A stretch of DNA of 64,000 nt from Henriciella sp. (GCF_029936995.1 NZ_JAPYRE010000002.1:372001-436000), one strand, 5' to 3'. Shown: positions 38,710-48,501, counted from the stretch's first letter. Program-made: numbers and translations. The notes: generated by a model from the letters alone, not told the origin.

Positions 38710-39054
38710 GGCTGGAAATCACGCTCCTTCATATTTTGCTTCCTGTCGCATTTTTAATGCCAGGGACAGGTTTTTGCCTCATTCTCGCCTTGCGAGCGCC
38801 GTCGATAGAGGCCACTTTGCAATTGTCGGGTGATGGTGTCCAGCAGGCATCCCGGACCCATCAGCCCCCCCAGCCCCCCGGGGCGCTTGTATAACCTTCA
38901 CCCGACACCCCTTTAAATTTCGATGTCATTACGTGCCGTCCGGATGAAATTGATGTCATCCAGCGGTGTATGCGTGATTTGTGCGCAATCCCCCTCTGGC
39001 CAGTCCGGAGGGAGGGGGTTAGTCATCTGATTCCTGCTAACTCCGGGGCCGGGC
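38710..39054. other. 345-base intergenic region rich in inverted repeats
   Basis: No protein gene is visible between DUF2794 and the ABC operon. The stretch has perfect 10-bp arms (TGTCGGGTGA at 38824-38833, TCACCCGACA at 38898-38907). Inside them is a hairpin of TGATGG-T-GTCC with GGACCCATCA (38831-38863), then C-rich runs ending GCCCCCCGGGGC. Near 38743-38773 CCTGTC and GACAGG enclose GCATT/AATGC, followed by five T on the plus strand. This could be an RNA leader of DUF2794, a small RNA, or a promoter region with repeats. I recognise none of the usual riboswitches. Confidence 0.45.
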
Positions 39055-39783
39055 ATGCTCGAACTGAAGCAACTCACAAAGTCTTTTGACGGGCACATGG
39101 CTGTCGAGAAGGCGGCATTCAGCCTCAACAAAGGAGAGGTGCTCGGCTTCCTTGGGCCCAATGGCGCCGGCAAGTCGACGACGATGCGTATGGTCGCCGG
39201 AGTGATGGAGCCGGATCATGGAGATGTGCTGATTTCCGGCCATTCGATCATCACGGAGCGCCGCGAAGCCCAGCGGCGTCTCGGCTACCTGCCGGAAGGG
39301 GCGCCTCTCTATGCCGATATGACGCCGGTCGAGTTTCTCAAATTCATGGCGCGGGCGTACCGGATGCCTCGCAAGCCAGCCAGGCAGGCCATTGATCGCG
39401 TGATCGCAGATGCCCGGATTGGCAATGTCGCCTCCCGGCGTATTGCGACCCTTTCAAAGGGATATCGCCGCCGTGTCGGCCTGGCCGGGGCATTGCTCAA
39501 CGACCCGGACGTACTGGTGCTGGATGAGCCGACCGACGGGCTAGATCCGATCCAGAAGCGTGCTGTGCGGGCGCTGATTGCACGCATGGCCCCTGAGAAA
39601 GCCATCCTGATTTCGACTCACACGCTGGAAGAGGTTCCGGCCATGTGTAACAGGGCCATTATCATCGACCGGGGGCGTGTCGTGGCAGATGGGACCCCCG
39701 AGAGTCTGGCAGCCCAGTCGCCGGGTGGCCTTGAAGAAACGTTCATCACAGTGGCCGGTGCAGCAGAGGCAGATGTCGCATGA
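39055..39783 (+). CDS. Gld-type ABC transporter ATP-binding protein
   Basis: The 242-residue ATPase has Walker A GPNGAGKST (residues 34-42), the signature LSKGYRRRVGLAGAL (in place of LSGGQ, as in GldA and related two-gene exporters), Walker B VLVLDEPTDGLDP, and a late switch histidine. It starts a four-gene operon with ATGA overlaps at each junction: ATPase, permease, GldG-like protein and DUF4340 protein. In Bacteroidetes this set is needed for gliding; the alphaproteobacterial versions have no agreed role. Confidence 0.92.
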   Translation: MLELKQLTKSFDGHMAVEKAAFSLNKGEVLGFLGPNGAGKSTTMRMVAGVMEPDHGDVLISGHSIITERREAQRRLGYLPEGAPLYADMTPVEFLKFMARAYRMPRKPARQAIDRVIADARIGNVASRRIATLSKGYRRRVGLAGALLNDPDVLVLDEPTDGLDPIQKRAVRALIARMAPEKAILISTHTLEEVPAMCNRAIIIDRGRVVADGTPESLAAQSPGGLEETFITVAGAAEADVA

Positions 39784-40544
39784 AGCAATGGGCCAGGGAC
39801 ACGCTGACCGGTATCCGCGCGAGCTATGGCCGTGAGTTGCGCGCCTATTTTGCGACGCCGCTCGCCTATGTCTTTATAGCCACCTTTCTTATGCTCATCG
39901 GCTTCTTCACCTGGGAGGCATCCAGCTTCTTCGATACCGGTACAGCCGATCTCCAGCCTTTCTTCTACTGGCACCCCTGGCTCTACATGATTTTTCTGCC
40001 AGCGCTGTCGATGCGGCTCTGGTCGGATGAAACCGCGGCAGGGACTTCCGAGTTACTCCTCTCCCTGCCTGTCAGTGTGACCGGGTTGGCCGCAGGAAAG
40101 CTGCTGGCCGCGTGGACGGTTTCTGCGCTTGCCCTGCTGCTGACATGTCCGATGTGGCTGACGGTCAACTATCTCGGCACGCCTGACAATGCCGCAATCC
40201 TGTTGTCATACCTGATGAGCTTCATCATGGCCGGGGCCTATCTTTCCATAGGCGCGGCGATGTCTTCGCTGGTGACAAGCCAGGTGCTGGCTTATGTCAT
40301 AGGGGTTGTCGCCGCCTTTCTGTTTACCGCGGCAGGCTGGCCCATGGTCCTTGGAGCGGTCTCCAGCGCCCTCGGGACGGGCATTGGTGAACTGGTCGCG
40401 CAATTTTCCTTTCTGACGCACTTTGAAACCGCTGAACGTGGTGTACTCGAAGTCGGGTCACTGGTCTTTTTTCTGGGTGTCATTGCCCTCTGGCTCGCCT
40501 TGAATGTGCTCTGGGTCAATCAGCGCAGGAGTACGGCGCGATGA
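39780..40544 (+). CDS. ABC-2/GldF-type permease
   Basis: The 254-residue membrane protein has about six helices: ASYGRELRAYFATPLAYVFIATFLMLIGFFTWEASSFF (first), then PWLYMIFLPALSMRLWSDETAAGTSELLLSLPVSV, the conserved loop of ABC-2 permeases, and further helices to the end. It overlaps the ATPase stop and the GldG-like start by 4 bases each. It should form the membrane pore or anchor with the ATPase. The exported or inserted substrate is unknown. Confidence 0.9.
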   Translation: MKQWARDTLTGIRASYGRELRAYFATPLAYVFIATFLMLIGFFTWEASSFFDTGTADLQPFFYWHPWLYMIFLPALSMRLWSDETAAGTSELLLSLPVSVTGLAAGKLLAAWTVSALALLLTCPMWLTVNYLGTPDNAAILLSYLMSFIMAGAYLSIGAAMSSLVTSQVLAYVIGVVAAFLFTAAGWPMVLGAVSSALGTGIGELVAQFSFLTHFETAERGVLEVGSLVFFLGVIALWLALNVLWVNQRRSTAR

Positions 40545-42427
40545 GCCTGCGTGTCTTCACTCTGACGGCAAGCGTGCTTGTCGCGGCGATATTCGTCGCC
40601 GCCAGCCTGATTGCTCAGCCTCTCCTGCGTACAGTACGCTTTGACTTCACCGAAAACAGTCTTTTCACCCTGTCTGAAGGGACCCGCACCGTTCTCGAAG
40701 ACCTGGATGAACCGGTTGAGCTGACATTTGTTTATACCCGGCGGATCGGCCAGGAGTTTCCCGCCATTCGGGCCTATGCCACCCGTGTGCGGGAGCTGCT
40801 GGATGGCTACAAGGCTGTCGCGGGAGCAAACCTGCGGATCCGTGAAATTGATCCAGAGCCCTTTTCCGAAGCGGAAGACGAAGCGCTTGCGGCAGGCGTC
40901 ACAGCCGTCAATTCAGACGGGGATGACCCGCTGTATTTTGGCCTGATCGGGACAAATACCGTCGATGACCAGCGTGTTATCCCGTTCCTTGCGCCCGAGC
41001 AGGAAGAAACGCTGGAATATGACCTGACCCGGATGATTGCCCGTCTCGACAGGCTTGAGCCCCCGACGGTGGGGGTCCTTTCAACGCTTGAAGGCATGAA
41101 AGGAGACGGGACCGAAGGCGGCTACACATTCCTGCAGGAGATGGCCAGGAACTTCGACCTGGCGCAGATCGAGGAAGATTTCTTCTCCCTGCCTGCGGAC
41201 ATGGATGTCCTGCTTATGGTGCATCCGCCGGAACTCAGCGACTGGCAGGCCTGGCTGGTGGATCAGTTCATCCTGCGCAACGGTCGTGCAGTGATCCTTG
41301 TCGATCCGGCGGCCAAGACTTCGCGCCGCGATGCGTCGGGTCTTGCAGAACGGCGGATACGTTCGGATCTTGGGCGGTTTTCCGACATATGGGGGATAAG
41401 TCTATCGGAAGAGGCGCTGGCCGATACTGAAAGCGCGCTGCCGATACAGTCATCCATGACGGGTGGACGTTCGAGCGTTATCCGCCACCCGCTGTATCTG
41501 TCCGCCACGCCTGCCCTGATGCCAGGCAACAGCATGATTACGGCGGACCTTTCCCGGAGTGTAAACTTCGGTGCGCCCGGCGCACTCATCCTTGAAGAAG
41601 GATCGCCCATCGACAAGCGTGTGCTTATCGAGACTGGCCCGGCACCTTCATGGATTCCGTCTGATCGTGCAGTGACCGACCTGACAGCACAGGATACGCT
41701 GGAACTTTATGAGCCCCTCGAGGGCGCGCGCCCTCTGGCGGCAAGGGTGCATGGCGCGCTCGTGACAGCTTTTCCGAATGGGGCGCCAGCGCCGGAAATG
41801 CCAGAGGACCCGGTCATGGCAGAGCTGGCGCGCGCGGCCGTGAACGAGGCTGCGCCCCACATCACGACGAGTGAACGGGATGCAGAAATCCTTGTCGTGT
41901 CGGATGCCGACATGGTGGATGACGGTCTTTACGTGAATCTCGAGTCCGCCACGGCTTTCGCAGATAACGGCGCTTTCCTGATGAATGCGCTGGATGTGCT
42001 TTCAGGTGACGCCAACCTCCTCAGCCTGCGGGCTCGTGCCTCCAGCCGTCGTCCCATGAGCCGCGTTGAAGACATGCGCGATGAAGCGCAGGCGCGCTAT
42101 TTCGATGAGCAGGCCCGGCTGGAGGACAGACTTGTGGAATCCGAGTCCCGGCTGAAGGAGTTACAGCAGGCCGGGGCGTCAGACAGTTTCTTTCAGGGCG
42201 ATGTCGAGGCCGATCTCAGTGAGGAGGAACGCGCAGAGCTTGCAAGACTGCGGACCGAAATCGTTGAGACACGCACGCGTCTGCGAACGATCGAACGGGA
42301 CTTCCGCCATGAGATCGATTCTCTCGAGGCCTGGCTGAAATTCATCAACATATTTGGCGGGGCCATCGTGATTGGCCTGATCGGCTGTCTTGTCTGGTGG
42401 CGCCGCCGCCGGAAAGGTGCGGCATGA
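40541..42427 (+). CDS. GldG-family ABC-associated membrane protein
   Basis: The 628-residue product has a membrane helix at each end (residues about 5-27 and 601-620, the latter before WRRRRKGAA). Between them lies a large periplasmic domain of the ABC_transp_aux type: TENSLFTLSEGTRTVLEDLDEPVELTFVY near the start and DVLLMVHPPELSDWQAWLVDQFILRNGRAVILVDP in the middle. Near residues 525-590 there is a coiled coil (ESRLKELQQAG, ERAELARLRTEIVETRTRL). GldG forms a complex with GldF in gliding bacteria. Here it could sense or couple cell-envelope material to the ATPase. Confidence 0.88.
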   Translation: MSLRVFTLTASVLVAAIFVAASLIAQPLLRTVRFDFTENSLFTLSEGTRTVLEDLDEPVELTFVYTRRIGQEFPAIRAYATRVRELLDGYKAVAGANLRIREIDPEPFSEAEDEALAAGVTAVNSDGDDPLYFGLIGTNTVDDQRVIPFLAPEQEETLEYDLTRMIARLDRLEPPTVGVLSTLEGMKGDGTEGGYTFLQEMARNFDLAQIEEDFFSLPADMDVLLMVHPPELSDWQAWLVDQFILRNGRAVILVDPAAKTSRRDASGLAERRIRSDLGRFSDIWGISLSEEALADTESALPIQSSMTGGRSSVIRHPLYLSATPALMPGNSMITADLSRSVNFGAPGALILEEGSPIDKRVLIETGPAPSWIPSDRAVTDLTAQDTLELYEPLEGARPLAARVHGALVTAFPNGAPAPEMPEDPVMAELARAAVNEAAPHITTSERDAEILVVSDADMVDDGLYVNLESATAFADNGAFLMNALDVLSGDANLLSLRARASSRRPMSRVEDMRDEAQARYFDEQARLEDRLVESESRLKELQQAGASDSFFQGDVEADLSEEERAELARLRTEIVETRTRLRTIERDFRHEIDSLEAWLKFINIFGGAIVIGLIGCLVWWRRRRKGAA

Positions 42428-43482
42428 GCAGGAGGCTCGATATAAGCCGGCGGCGAACGGTTGAATGGCTCTCCATCACGGCAGTCTTGGTGTGGGTCGT
42501 GCTGTTGTTGATGAGCCTGTTTGCGAGCGGCACCGGTACTGACAGTCCGAGGACCGGCAGTCCTGTCCTGAAGAACTTCTCGGCAGTGCGAAGTGATACC
42601 AGCCGCATAAGTTTCACCATGGCGGATGAGAGCTACACCCTCCAGCGCCGGGATGGAGAGTGGGTGATGGAGGAGACGGGTGGCTATCCGGTGCGCGAAG
42701 ACAGGGTTGCCACTCTGGCTGAAGGGCTGGAAACCCTGACATGGGGGGAGCGCCGCACATCGGACGAGAACCGTTTGGCATACCTTGGCCTTGGAGACCC
42801 GAGGGAGGACGGCAACGGCGTGCTGATCGAGATTTATGCCACGAATGGTGCGAAAACGGCGGACGTCATCACGGGGCGGCGCAATGAGACGCTCTACGCA
42901 CGAGAGCCGGGTGGGAGCACAGCTTTCAGGGTGAATGGCGAGTTACCCCCCCTATATACCCGTGAGGCCTGGCTCGACCTCGATATTGTGGACATCGACG
43001 CATCCGCCATATCGGCAGTGCGAATGACAGATTCCACCGGGCAGTCGCTCTACCTTGCGCGCGCGCCGGGAAGCGGCCCGCGAAGTTTCTCCCCCGCGCC
43101 GCCCTATCAGAATGACCAGCTTCGCAACCGCCTCGCAGCATCCACTCCTGCCCTGGCAGTCTCGCGCCTGTCACCGATTGACGTCAAACCGGCAAGCGAG
43201 CTGACAACTCAGGCGCTGGCCCGGCATATCACGCAGACCCATGACGGCCTTGAAATCGACCTGCGTGCATGGCGGGAACCTGATGGCTACTGGGTTACGC
43301 TAAGAGCAATCGAGGCCGGTGAGGGGGCCCGACGTGCCCAGACGATCAATGAGCGTGCCGCCGGCTGGGCCTTCAAGCTTACAGAGTATGACTGGCGCGA
43401 GTTTACGCCCAGTATCTCATCTATCGTCCGGCGCAATAATAGCGGCGCGGAAATCCCCGGCCAGTCCAACTTCCAACCCTGA
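42424..43482 (+). CDS. DUF4340 domain membrane protein of the Gld-type operon
   Basis: The 352-residue product, from the ATG at 42424, has one N-terminal helix (about residues 17-36) and a beta-rich periplasmic domain with repeated EEY-type strands (YTLQRRDGEWVMEETGGYPVREDRVATLAEGLETLTWGER; LGLGDPREDGNGVLIEIY). This is DUF4340, often the last gene of such operons. It overlaps the GldG stop by 4 bases (ATGA). The function is unknown; it may bind the same envelope substrate. Confidence 0.85.
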   Translation: MSRRLDISRRRTVEWLSITAVLVWVVLLLMSLFASGTGTDSPRTGSPVLKNFSAVRSDTSRISFTMADESYTLQRRDGEWVMEETGGYPVREDRVATLAEGLETLTWGERRTSDENRLAYLGLGDPREDGNGVLIEIYATNGAKTADVITGRRNETLYAREPGGSTAFRVNGELPPLYTREAWLDLDIVDIDASAISAVRMTDSTGQSLYLARAPGSGPRSFSPAPPYQNDQLRNRLAASTPALAVSRLSPIDVKPASELTTQALARHITQTHDGLEIDLRAWREPDGYWVTLRAIEAGEGARRAQTINERAAGWAFKLTEYDWREFTPSISSIVRRNNSGAEIPGQSNFQP

Positions 43483-44313
43483 TCAGTTACGGGCGCGGGC
43501 CATCAGGACCAGTTTCAGGAACGGGCCGAGCATGTACTTGACGAGATAGCGGCTGAGCGCATTCCCGGAAAACTTCTGGAAATAGTATGACAGGCTGTCG
43601 GCCTTGTGGGCCGCGACAATGCGCGACGATACGTTTGATGTCGCTCCGTAATGCAGGGCGCCAGCCTGCGGACAGTAAAGGATATGACCGCCTGCTTCCC
43701 AGGCGCGCCTGCAAAGGTCCACATCCTCGACATGCAGGAAATAGGCTTCGTCGAAACCTGCCAGCTGCCTGAAGCTTGCCGTGTCGGTAAGCATCAGTGC
43801 CCCCGATACGGCGTCCATGCTGACAGGGCCTTCAGGCGCAGGCGTGTTCTCAAGCGTCCATGTATTCCATCCGCAGAATGTCGTCAGCGCCCTTGCCAGG
43901 GTCAGTGTGCGCCGGCGTGTGCCGCGGCATTCTTTTCCGGCGCTGTCATATATCCGCCCGCCAGCGATACGTGGCTGCTGAAGCGGCGTCAGGGCCGTGA
44001 CCAGTTCTGGCACCGCCCCGGCGTCTATCACTGCGTCTGGGTTGATAAGGAGCAGGTGACCCTCCTGTGCCTGCGCCGCCCCGAGATTGACTCCGGCGCC
44101 GAACCCCAGATTCTTTCCGGGTTCGAGAAGCTCCACCATGTCATTCCTGCTGGCGAAGTCGCGCAGCCATGTCTGCGTCTCTGGCGGGTTACCATTATCG
44201 ACCACCACGATTTTCGAGATGTCAGGAGAGGCAGCAAGCGCGGCCAGGCATTCCTGCAAGACGGGGCCTGTGTGATAACTGACCGTGATCGCGGTAACTG
44301 CAGTGTGCGTCAT
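43483..44313 (-). CDS. Family 2 glycosyltransferase (rhamnosyltransferase-like)
   Basis: Transfers a sugar to a growing polysaccharide. The 276-residue GT2 shows AITVSYHTGPVLQECLAALAASPDISKIVVVDNGNPPET (nucleotide-binding fold), the D-x-D-like LLINPDAVID, GGRIYD, and the acceptor motif AGFDEAYFLHVEDVDLCRRA. It overlaps the upstream O-antigen-ligase-like gene by 4 bases. Together they suggest a surface polysaccharide or lipopolysaccharide step. The specific sugar is unknown. Confidence 0.9.
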   Translation of the reverse strand: MTHTAVTAITVSYHTGPVLQECLAALAASPDISKIVVVDNGNPPETQTWLRDFASRNDMVELLEPGKNLGFGAGVNLGAAQAQEGHLLLINPDAVIDAGAVPELVTALTPLQQPRIAGGRIYDSAGKECRGTRRRTLTLARALTTFCGWNTWTLENTPAPEGPVSMDAVSGALMLTDTASFRQLAGFDEAYFLHVEDVDLCRRAWEAGGHILYCPQAGALHYGATSNVSSRIVAAHKADSLSYYFQKFSGNALSRYLVKYMLGPFLKLVLMARARN

Positions 44314-45581
44314 TGCCGTCGTGTGACTTTGGCAAACAGGATCAGGGCCGCAGCGACCAGGGCGACATTTGCCCAGAACGCTTCATTCCAGAGGCTGTAG
44401 GACAGGCTGAAAAGCGAGAAGGTGGTGCCGATCAGCCCGCCAGTGGCTATGGCAGCCGGAGCGCCGAGGCTGGCCGGTGGCGGCAGTGCGAAGGCGAGCA
44501 GGACCAGCACGATACTCGCCATGACGACGCCAACCAGCCCGGCTTCTGCCCAGAGTTGCAGCCCCATATTGTGCGGATGGCCGGGCAGGATGCGGTACTG
44601 TTGCCACGGGATGTCTTTCAGGTCGGTGCTCTTCTCCATGAGCTTCAGGAGTTCAGGCTCGTCGGCGAATGTTTCACGCCATTCCTTGGAAGCTTCTATG
44701 CCGTGACCGGTGATCGGGCGTTCTGCGACTTTCTGCGTTGCCAATGACCAGGCGAAGACGCGTGATTTCGAGGACGATGATAATGGCAGCTCAGACTTTA
44801 CGACGACCGGCGCAGCAGCGCTCAGGACCACAGGTGCGGTGATTATGCAGACAGCAACGCCGCCGAGCAGGATTCTGAAACCGTAACGCTGGAAAATTGC
44901 AGCCAGTGTCATCCCGATGCCAAGGGCAACCAGCCCGAACAGGGCAACGTCCGACCCGACGAGATAGAATGTCAGGCCGGCCAGCAGGAACGCGATCAAT
45001 ACGGCCACATACCGGTAGGCAGGCCGTAGCAGCCACAGTGCCCCCATCAGGAGCGGTAATGCGAGAAACAGAGAATTCGCGCTGCGCAGGATGTTCTGCG
45101 GGGCCTCTTTGACCGGGTCACTCGTCGGCGCATAGAGGGCGAGAGCCGTTTCGGGAAACAGGCCGATTGCCAGCATCGTCAGGGCATGAAGGCAGAGAAT
45201 GGCCAGTATGAAGGGCAGGGTGATCTGTGTGGAGGGCCGTATCCTGAGCGTGGCGGCGATGACGAGGCTTCCGGCTAGCGCGGTGAGAATGATCCTCAGA
45301 CCTGCCGCGCCGATGCTGAAATTGCCTTCCCCCAGATCACCGGAGATGATCGCTTCGTTCTCGGCTGACCATATGGTCGAGATTGCAGACCAGATGGTCA
45401 GGAGAAGGACAGTGACCACAAGCGTGTTGAGCGACTTGTAGCGAACAAAAAACAACGCAGGAATGGCAGTCAGCGCGAGAAGGGTGGAGAAGCCCTGTCC
45501 GCCGAACAGGGCAATCGGCATCCACAGCACAAACGCCGCGGTCAGCACGGCGGCATAGCTGAAACCGCGGCGTTCTTTCAT
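44310..45581 (-). CDS. O-antigen ligase/polymerase-like (Wzy/WaaL-type) membrane protein
   Basis: The 423-residue protein has about eleven or twelve hydrophobic helices and a large periplasmic loop, LPLSSSSKSRVFAWSLATQKVAERPITGHGIEASKEWRE, with the RILPGHPHNMGLQLWAEAGLVGVV motif typical of WaaL and Wzy (a conserved H in the periplasm). It lies 15 bases after thrS and 4 bases overlapping the glycosyltransferase. It probably joins or polymerises O-antigen. Which of the two activities cannot be decided from sequence. Confidence 0.88.
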   Translation of the reverse strand: MKERRGFSYAAVLTAAFVLWMPIALFGGQGFSTLLALTAIPALFFVRYKSLNTLVVTVLLLTIWSAISTIWSAENEAIISGDLGEGNFSIGAAGLRIILTALAGSLVIAATLRIRPSTQITLPFILAILCLHALTMLAIGLFPETALALYAPTSDPVKEAPQNILRSANSLFLALPLLMGALWLLRPAYRYVAVLIAFLLAGLTFYLVGSDVALFGLVALGIGMTLAAIFQRYGFRILLGGVAVCIITAPVVLSAAAPVVVKSELPLSSSSKSRVFAWSLATQKVAERPITGHGIEASKEWRETFADEPELLKLMEKSTDLKDIPWQQYRILPGHPHNMGLQLWAEAGLVGVVMASIVLVLLAFALPPPASLGAPAAIATGGLIGTTFSLFSLSYSLWNEAFWANVALVAAALILFAKVTRRQ

Positions 45582-45596
45582 GCTCTCGTCCGTATT

Positions 45597-47534
45597 CTAC
45601 CGACGTGCCCGTGCCATGTCAGGCGGCGTCGCTTCATCCGATAGTTTTCCGGCCGCTTCTTCAAGACCGAGGACTTCCTGCCCCTTCGACCCAAAACGTC
45701 TCAGGGCGACAGTTGTTTCCTCCGCTTCGCGCTGCCCCACAACAGCGATCACAGGCACCTTCTGGAGCGAATGTTCGCGGACCTTGTAATTGATCTTTTC
45801 GTTGCGCGTGTCAATCTCAGCGCGAAGACCGGCGGCCCGCAGGCGTTCGACGGCTTTCTTGGCGTATTCATCTGCCTCTGATGTGATTGTTGCGACGACG
45901 ACCTGGGTGGGCGCGAGCCACATCGGGAATGCGCCTGAATAGTTTTCGATAAGGATGCCCAGAAAACGCTCGAAAGAGCCGAGGATGGCCCTGTGCAGCA
46001 TGACCGGGCGGTGTTTCTCGCCGTCTTCGCCAACATAGCTGGCATCAAGGCGCTCAGGCAGATTGAAGTCGGCCTGGATCGTGCCTGTCTGCCACTCGCG
46101 GCCGATGGCATCACGCAGGATGAAGTCGAGCTTCGGGCCGTAAAAGGCGCCGTCGCCGGGATTGTGTATGACCTCGAGTCCTGTCGCATCGGCTGCCGTG
46201 CGCAGGGCGTTTTCGGCGCGATCCCAGACTTCGTCCGAGCCGACGCGGACTTCCGGTCGGTCGGAGAATTTCACGACGACATCATCGAAGCCGAGATCGG
46301 AATAGACCGTACGCAACATATCGCAGAATGCTTTCACTTCATCTGTGATCTGGTCCTCACGGCAGAAGATATGCGCATCATCCTGTGTAAAGGCGCGCAC
46401 CCGCATCAGGCCATGCAGGGCGCCGTGTGGTTCGTAGCGGTGGCACGAACCGAACTCGGCCAGCCGCAATGGCAGGTCGCGATAGGACTTCTGCCCATGG
46501 TTGAAGACCTGCACATGGCATGGGCAGTTCATCGGTTTTACGGCGAGCACCTTCTCTTCCTCGTCGATTGAAGAGATGAACATGTTCTCGCGATATTTGT
46601 CCCAGTGGCCGGAACGCTCCCAGAATGTGCGGTCCATGAGCTCGGGCGTACGGATTTCCCGGTAGCCATTCTCGATCTGCTGACGACGCATATAATCCTG
46701 GAGCACCCGGTAGAGCGTCCAGCCCTTGTGGTGCCAGAAGACCTGGCCCTGTGCCTCATCCTGCAGGTGGAAGAGTTCAAGCTCCCGGCCGAGTTTGCGG
46801 TGATCGCGCTTTTCCGCCTCTTCAATGCGCAGAAGGTGGGCCTTGAGGTCCTTTTCATTTGCCCAGGCCGTCCCGTACATGCGTTGTAGCATCTCGTTGC
46901 GATGGTCGCCGCGCCAATAGGCGCCCGCCAGCTTCATCAGCTTGAACGCCTTGGGCAGTTTCCCCGTCGACGGCAGGTGCGGGCCACGGCAGAGGTCGAA
47001 CCAGTCGCCCTGCTTGTAGACCGTGATCGGATCGCCCGGCGGAATGATGTCGTCGATGATCTGCGCCTTGTAGTCCTCGCCAATCTTCTTGAACGTTTCG
47101 ATCGCCTCATCCTTGGACCAGACTTCGCGGATGATGGGATAGTCCTTGTCGACAATCTCTTCCATCTTCTTCTCAATCCGTTCGAAGTCCTCCGTCGAGA
47201 AAGGCACTTCGCGGGCGAAGTCGTAATAAAAGCCATCATCGATGACAGGGCCGATCGTGACCTGCGTATCGGGATAGAGTTCCTGAACCGCCTGGGCGAG
47301 AACGTGGGCGGCGTCATGGCGGATAAGTTCCAGGCCATCCTGGTCCTTCGCCGTGACAATCGCGACGTCCGCGTCGTGCTCCAGCGGACGGTTCAGGTCA
47401 TACATTTCGCCATTCACCTTCGCCGCGAGTGCGGCCTTGGCGAGGCTGTTGGATATGGATTTGGCGACATCGGCGGGGCTTGCCCCGTCTTCATATTGCC
47501 GCTTGGAGCCATCTGGCAGTGTTACGTTGATCAT
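45597..47534 (-). CDS. thrS: Threonyl-tRNA synthetase
   Basis: Class II synthetase with editing. The 645-residue product has an N-terminal TGS domain ([28 protein letters not shown]), the editing domain ([17 protein letters not shown]) and a core with motif 2 ([29 protein letters not shown]) and motif 3. The C-terminal anticodon domain is [18 protein letters not shown]. Length is normal. The zinc-binding cysteine is in MNCPCHV. It lies between yidD and the O-antigen-ligase-like gene in one minus-strand run. Confidence 0.98.
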   Translation of the reverse strand: MINVTLPDGSKRQYEDGASPADVAKSISNSLAKAALAAKVNGEMYDLNRPLEHDADVAIVTAKDQDGLELIRHDAAHVLAQAVQELYPDTQVTIGPVIDDGFYYDFAREVPFSTEDFERIEKKMEEIVDKDYPIIREVWSKDEAIETFKKIGEDYKAQIIDDIIPPGDPITVYKQGDWFDLCRGPHLPSTGKLPKAFKLMKLAGAYWRGDHRNEMLQRMYGTAWANEKDLKAHLLRIEEAEKRDHRKLGRELELFHLQDEAQGQVFWHHKGWTLYRVLQDYMRRQQIENGYREIRTPELMDRTFWERSGHWDKYRENMFISSIDEEEKVLAVKPMNCPCHVQVFNHGQKSYRDLPLRLAEFGSCHRYEPHGALHGLMRVRAFTQDDAHIFCREDQITDEVKAFCDMLRTVYSDLGFDDVVVKFSDRPEVRVGSDEVWDRAENALRTAADATGLEVIHNPGDGAFYGPKLDFILRDAIGREWQTGTIQADFNLPERLDASYVGEDGEKHRPVMLHRAILGSFERFLGILIENYSGAFPMWLAPTQVVVATITSEADEYAKKAVERLRAAGLRAEIDTRNEKINYKVREHSLQKVPVIAVVGQREAEETTVALRRFGSKGQEVLGLEEAAGKLSDEATPPDMARARR

Positions 47535-47548
47535 GGTGTCTTGCTTTT

Positions 47549-47875
47549 TCAGATCTCGTCAGGCCGGGCCTCGGGAAACGGTCTTTCCGTTCTGGCCCAG
47601 TCTCCGGCTCTCCATGGAGCCCAGAAGGGTGAAGATTTCGCTTTCTCGGGAACCGGGTCGAAACCGCGCGAGCCGCCGGGACGGCAACGTGACAGGCGGG
47701 CCAGCGTCATCCAGCCGCCCGTCCACAGTCCGTGGCGTGATACGCATTCCGCACAATACTCGCTGCAGGAAGGTACATGGCGGCACTGTGCCCCGAAGAC
47801 CTGCAAGGCCGGAGACAGCGTCAGCTTGTACGTTTTCAGGGCCGCATGCGCGGCCTGCCTGCGGATCGCGGACAT
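47549..47875 (-). CDS. yidD: Membrane protein insertion efficiency factor YidD
   Basis: The 108-residue protein helps YidC and the Sec system. It has the family core [64 protein letters not shown], including the conserved CR-P-CS-Y pattern and the amphipathic helix. The start at 47875 ([13 protein letters not shown]) gives the usual N-terminus; the ATG at 47941 adds 22 residues unlike the family. It lies 14 bases before thrS. Confidence 0.94.
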   Translation of the reverse strand: MSAIRRQAAHAALKTYKLTLSPALQVFGAQCRHVPSCSEYCAECVSRHGLWTGGWMTLARLSRCRPGGSRGFDPVPEKAKSSPFWAPWRAGDWARTERPFPEARPDEI

Positions 47876-47997
47876 GGGGTATTGATCCGGTTTAGTTGTT
47901 ATCTTGAAAGCGGTTCTAGACGCGTGGGGGACAGCCCTCAACCCGCTAAGGCTGTTTCAAATAAGTAAGGGGCTGTCGTCTGGCCACGGCGGTGCGC

Positions 47998-48447
47998 TCA
48001 GGCCGCCGCAGCCCGCTTAGTTCGTGCCGTCTCGATGGCTTCGCAGGCCGCATCGAAAGCCAGCATCGTCGAGGTGTGGCGTGGCGGGTAATCGGCAACG
48101 CCTGCCAGATGCCGCAGTTCGCCAAAACGGCCGGGCGGTGGTTCGCCGCCTTCCTTCAGCATGGCGCGCAGGGCATCCCTCGCGGCCAGCACGTCGGCGA
48201 CGGGAGCACCAATAATGTTTTCCGCGAGTATAGACGTTGCCGCCTGACCGAGGGCGCAGGCCTTTGGTTCCACGGCGATCGCGTCGACCGTTTCGCCGTC
48301 CTCGCTCAGGCGAATATCAACGCGCACGACCGACCCGCATATACGCGAAACCTTCTCAACGGAGGCATCTGCTTCCGGCAAGGCTCCCGTATTCGGGATA
48401 TTGGCGGCCAGTTCCAGCACGCGATTATGATAAAGCTCTGCGCTCAT
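47998..48447 (-). CDS. NifU/IscU-like iron-sulfur scaffold family protein, degenerate site
   Basis: The 149-residue protein has an IscU-type fold. C37 (in RICGS) and C64 (in ACALGQA) match two scaffold cysteines. The IscU aspartate D39 is serine, and the third cysteine is missing (PPRHTSTM, R123-H124-T125). A cluster could therefore be bound only poorly, or the protein may have another task. It lies upstream of yidD on the same strand, 123 bases away. Confidence 0.8.
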   Translation of the reverse strand: MSAELYHNRVLELAANIPNTGALPEADASVEKVSRICGSVVRVDIRLSEDGETVDAIAVEPKACALGQAATSILAENIIGAPVADVLAARDALRAMLKEGGEPPPGRFGELRHLAGVADYPPRHTSTMLAFDAACEAIETARTKRAAAA

Positions 48448-48501
48448 GCAGCCTAGATTGCCCCTAAAGGCGTCAAGATCAAGTCAATCCGGTGCGCGGA
48501 A

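Noticed and set aside
46902-47885. Plus-strand open frame of 327 codons across thrS and yidD
   Set aside because: Antisense to two certain genes; composition is that of a shadow frame.
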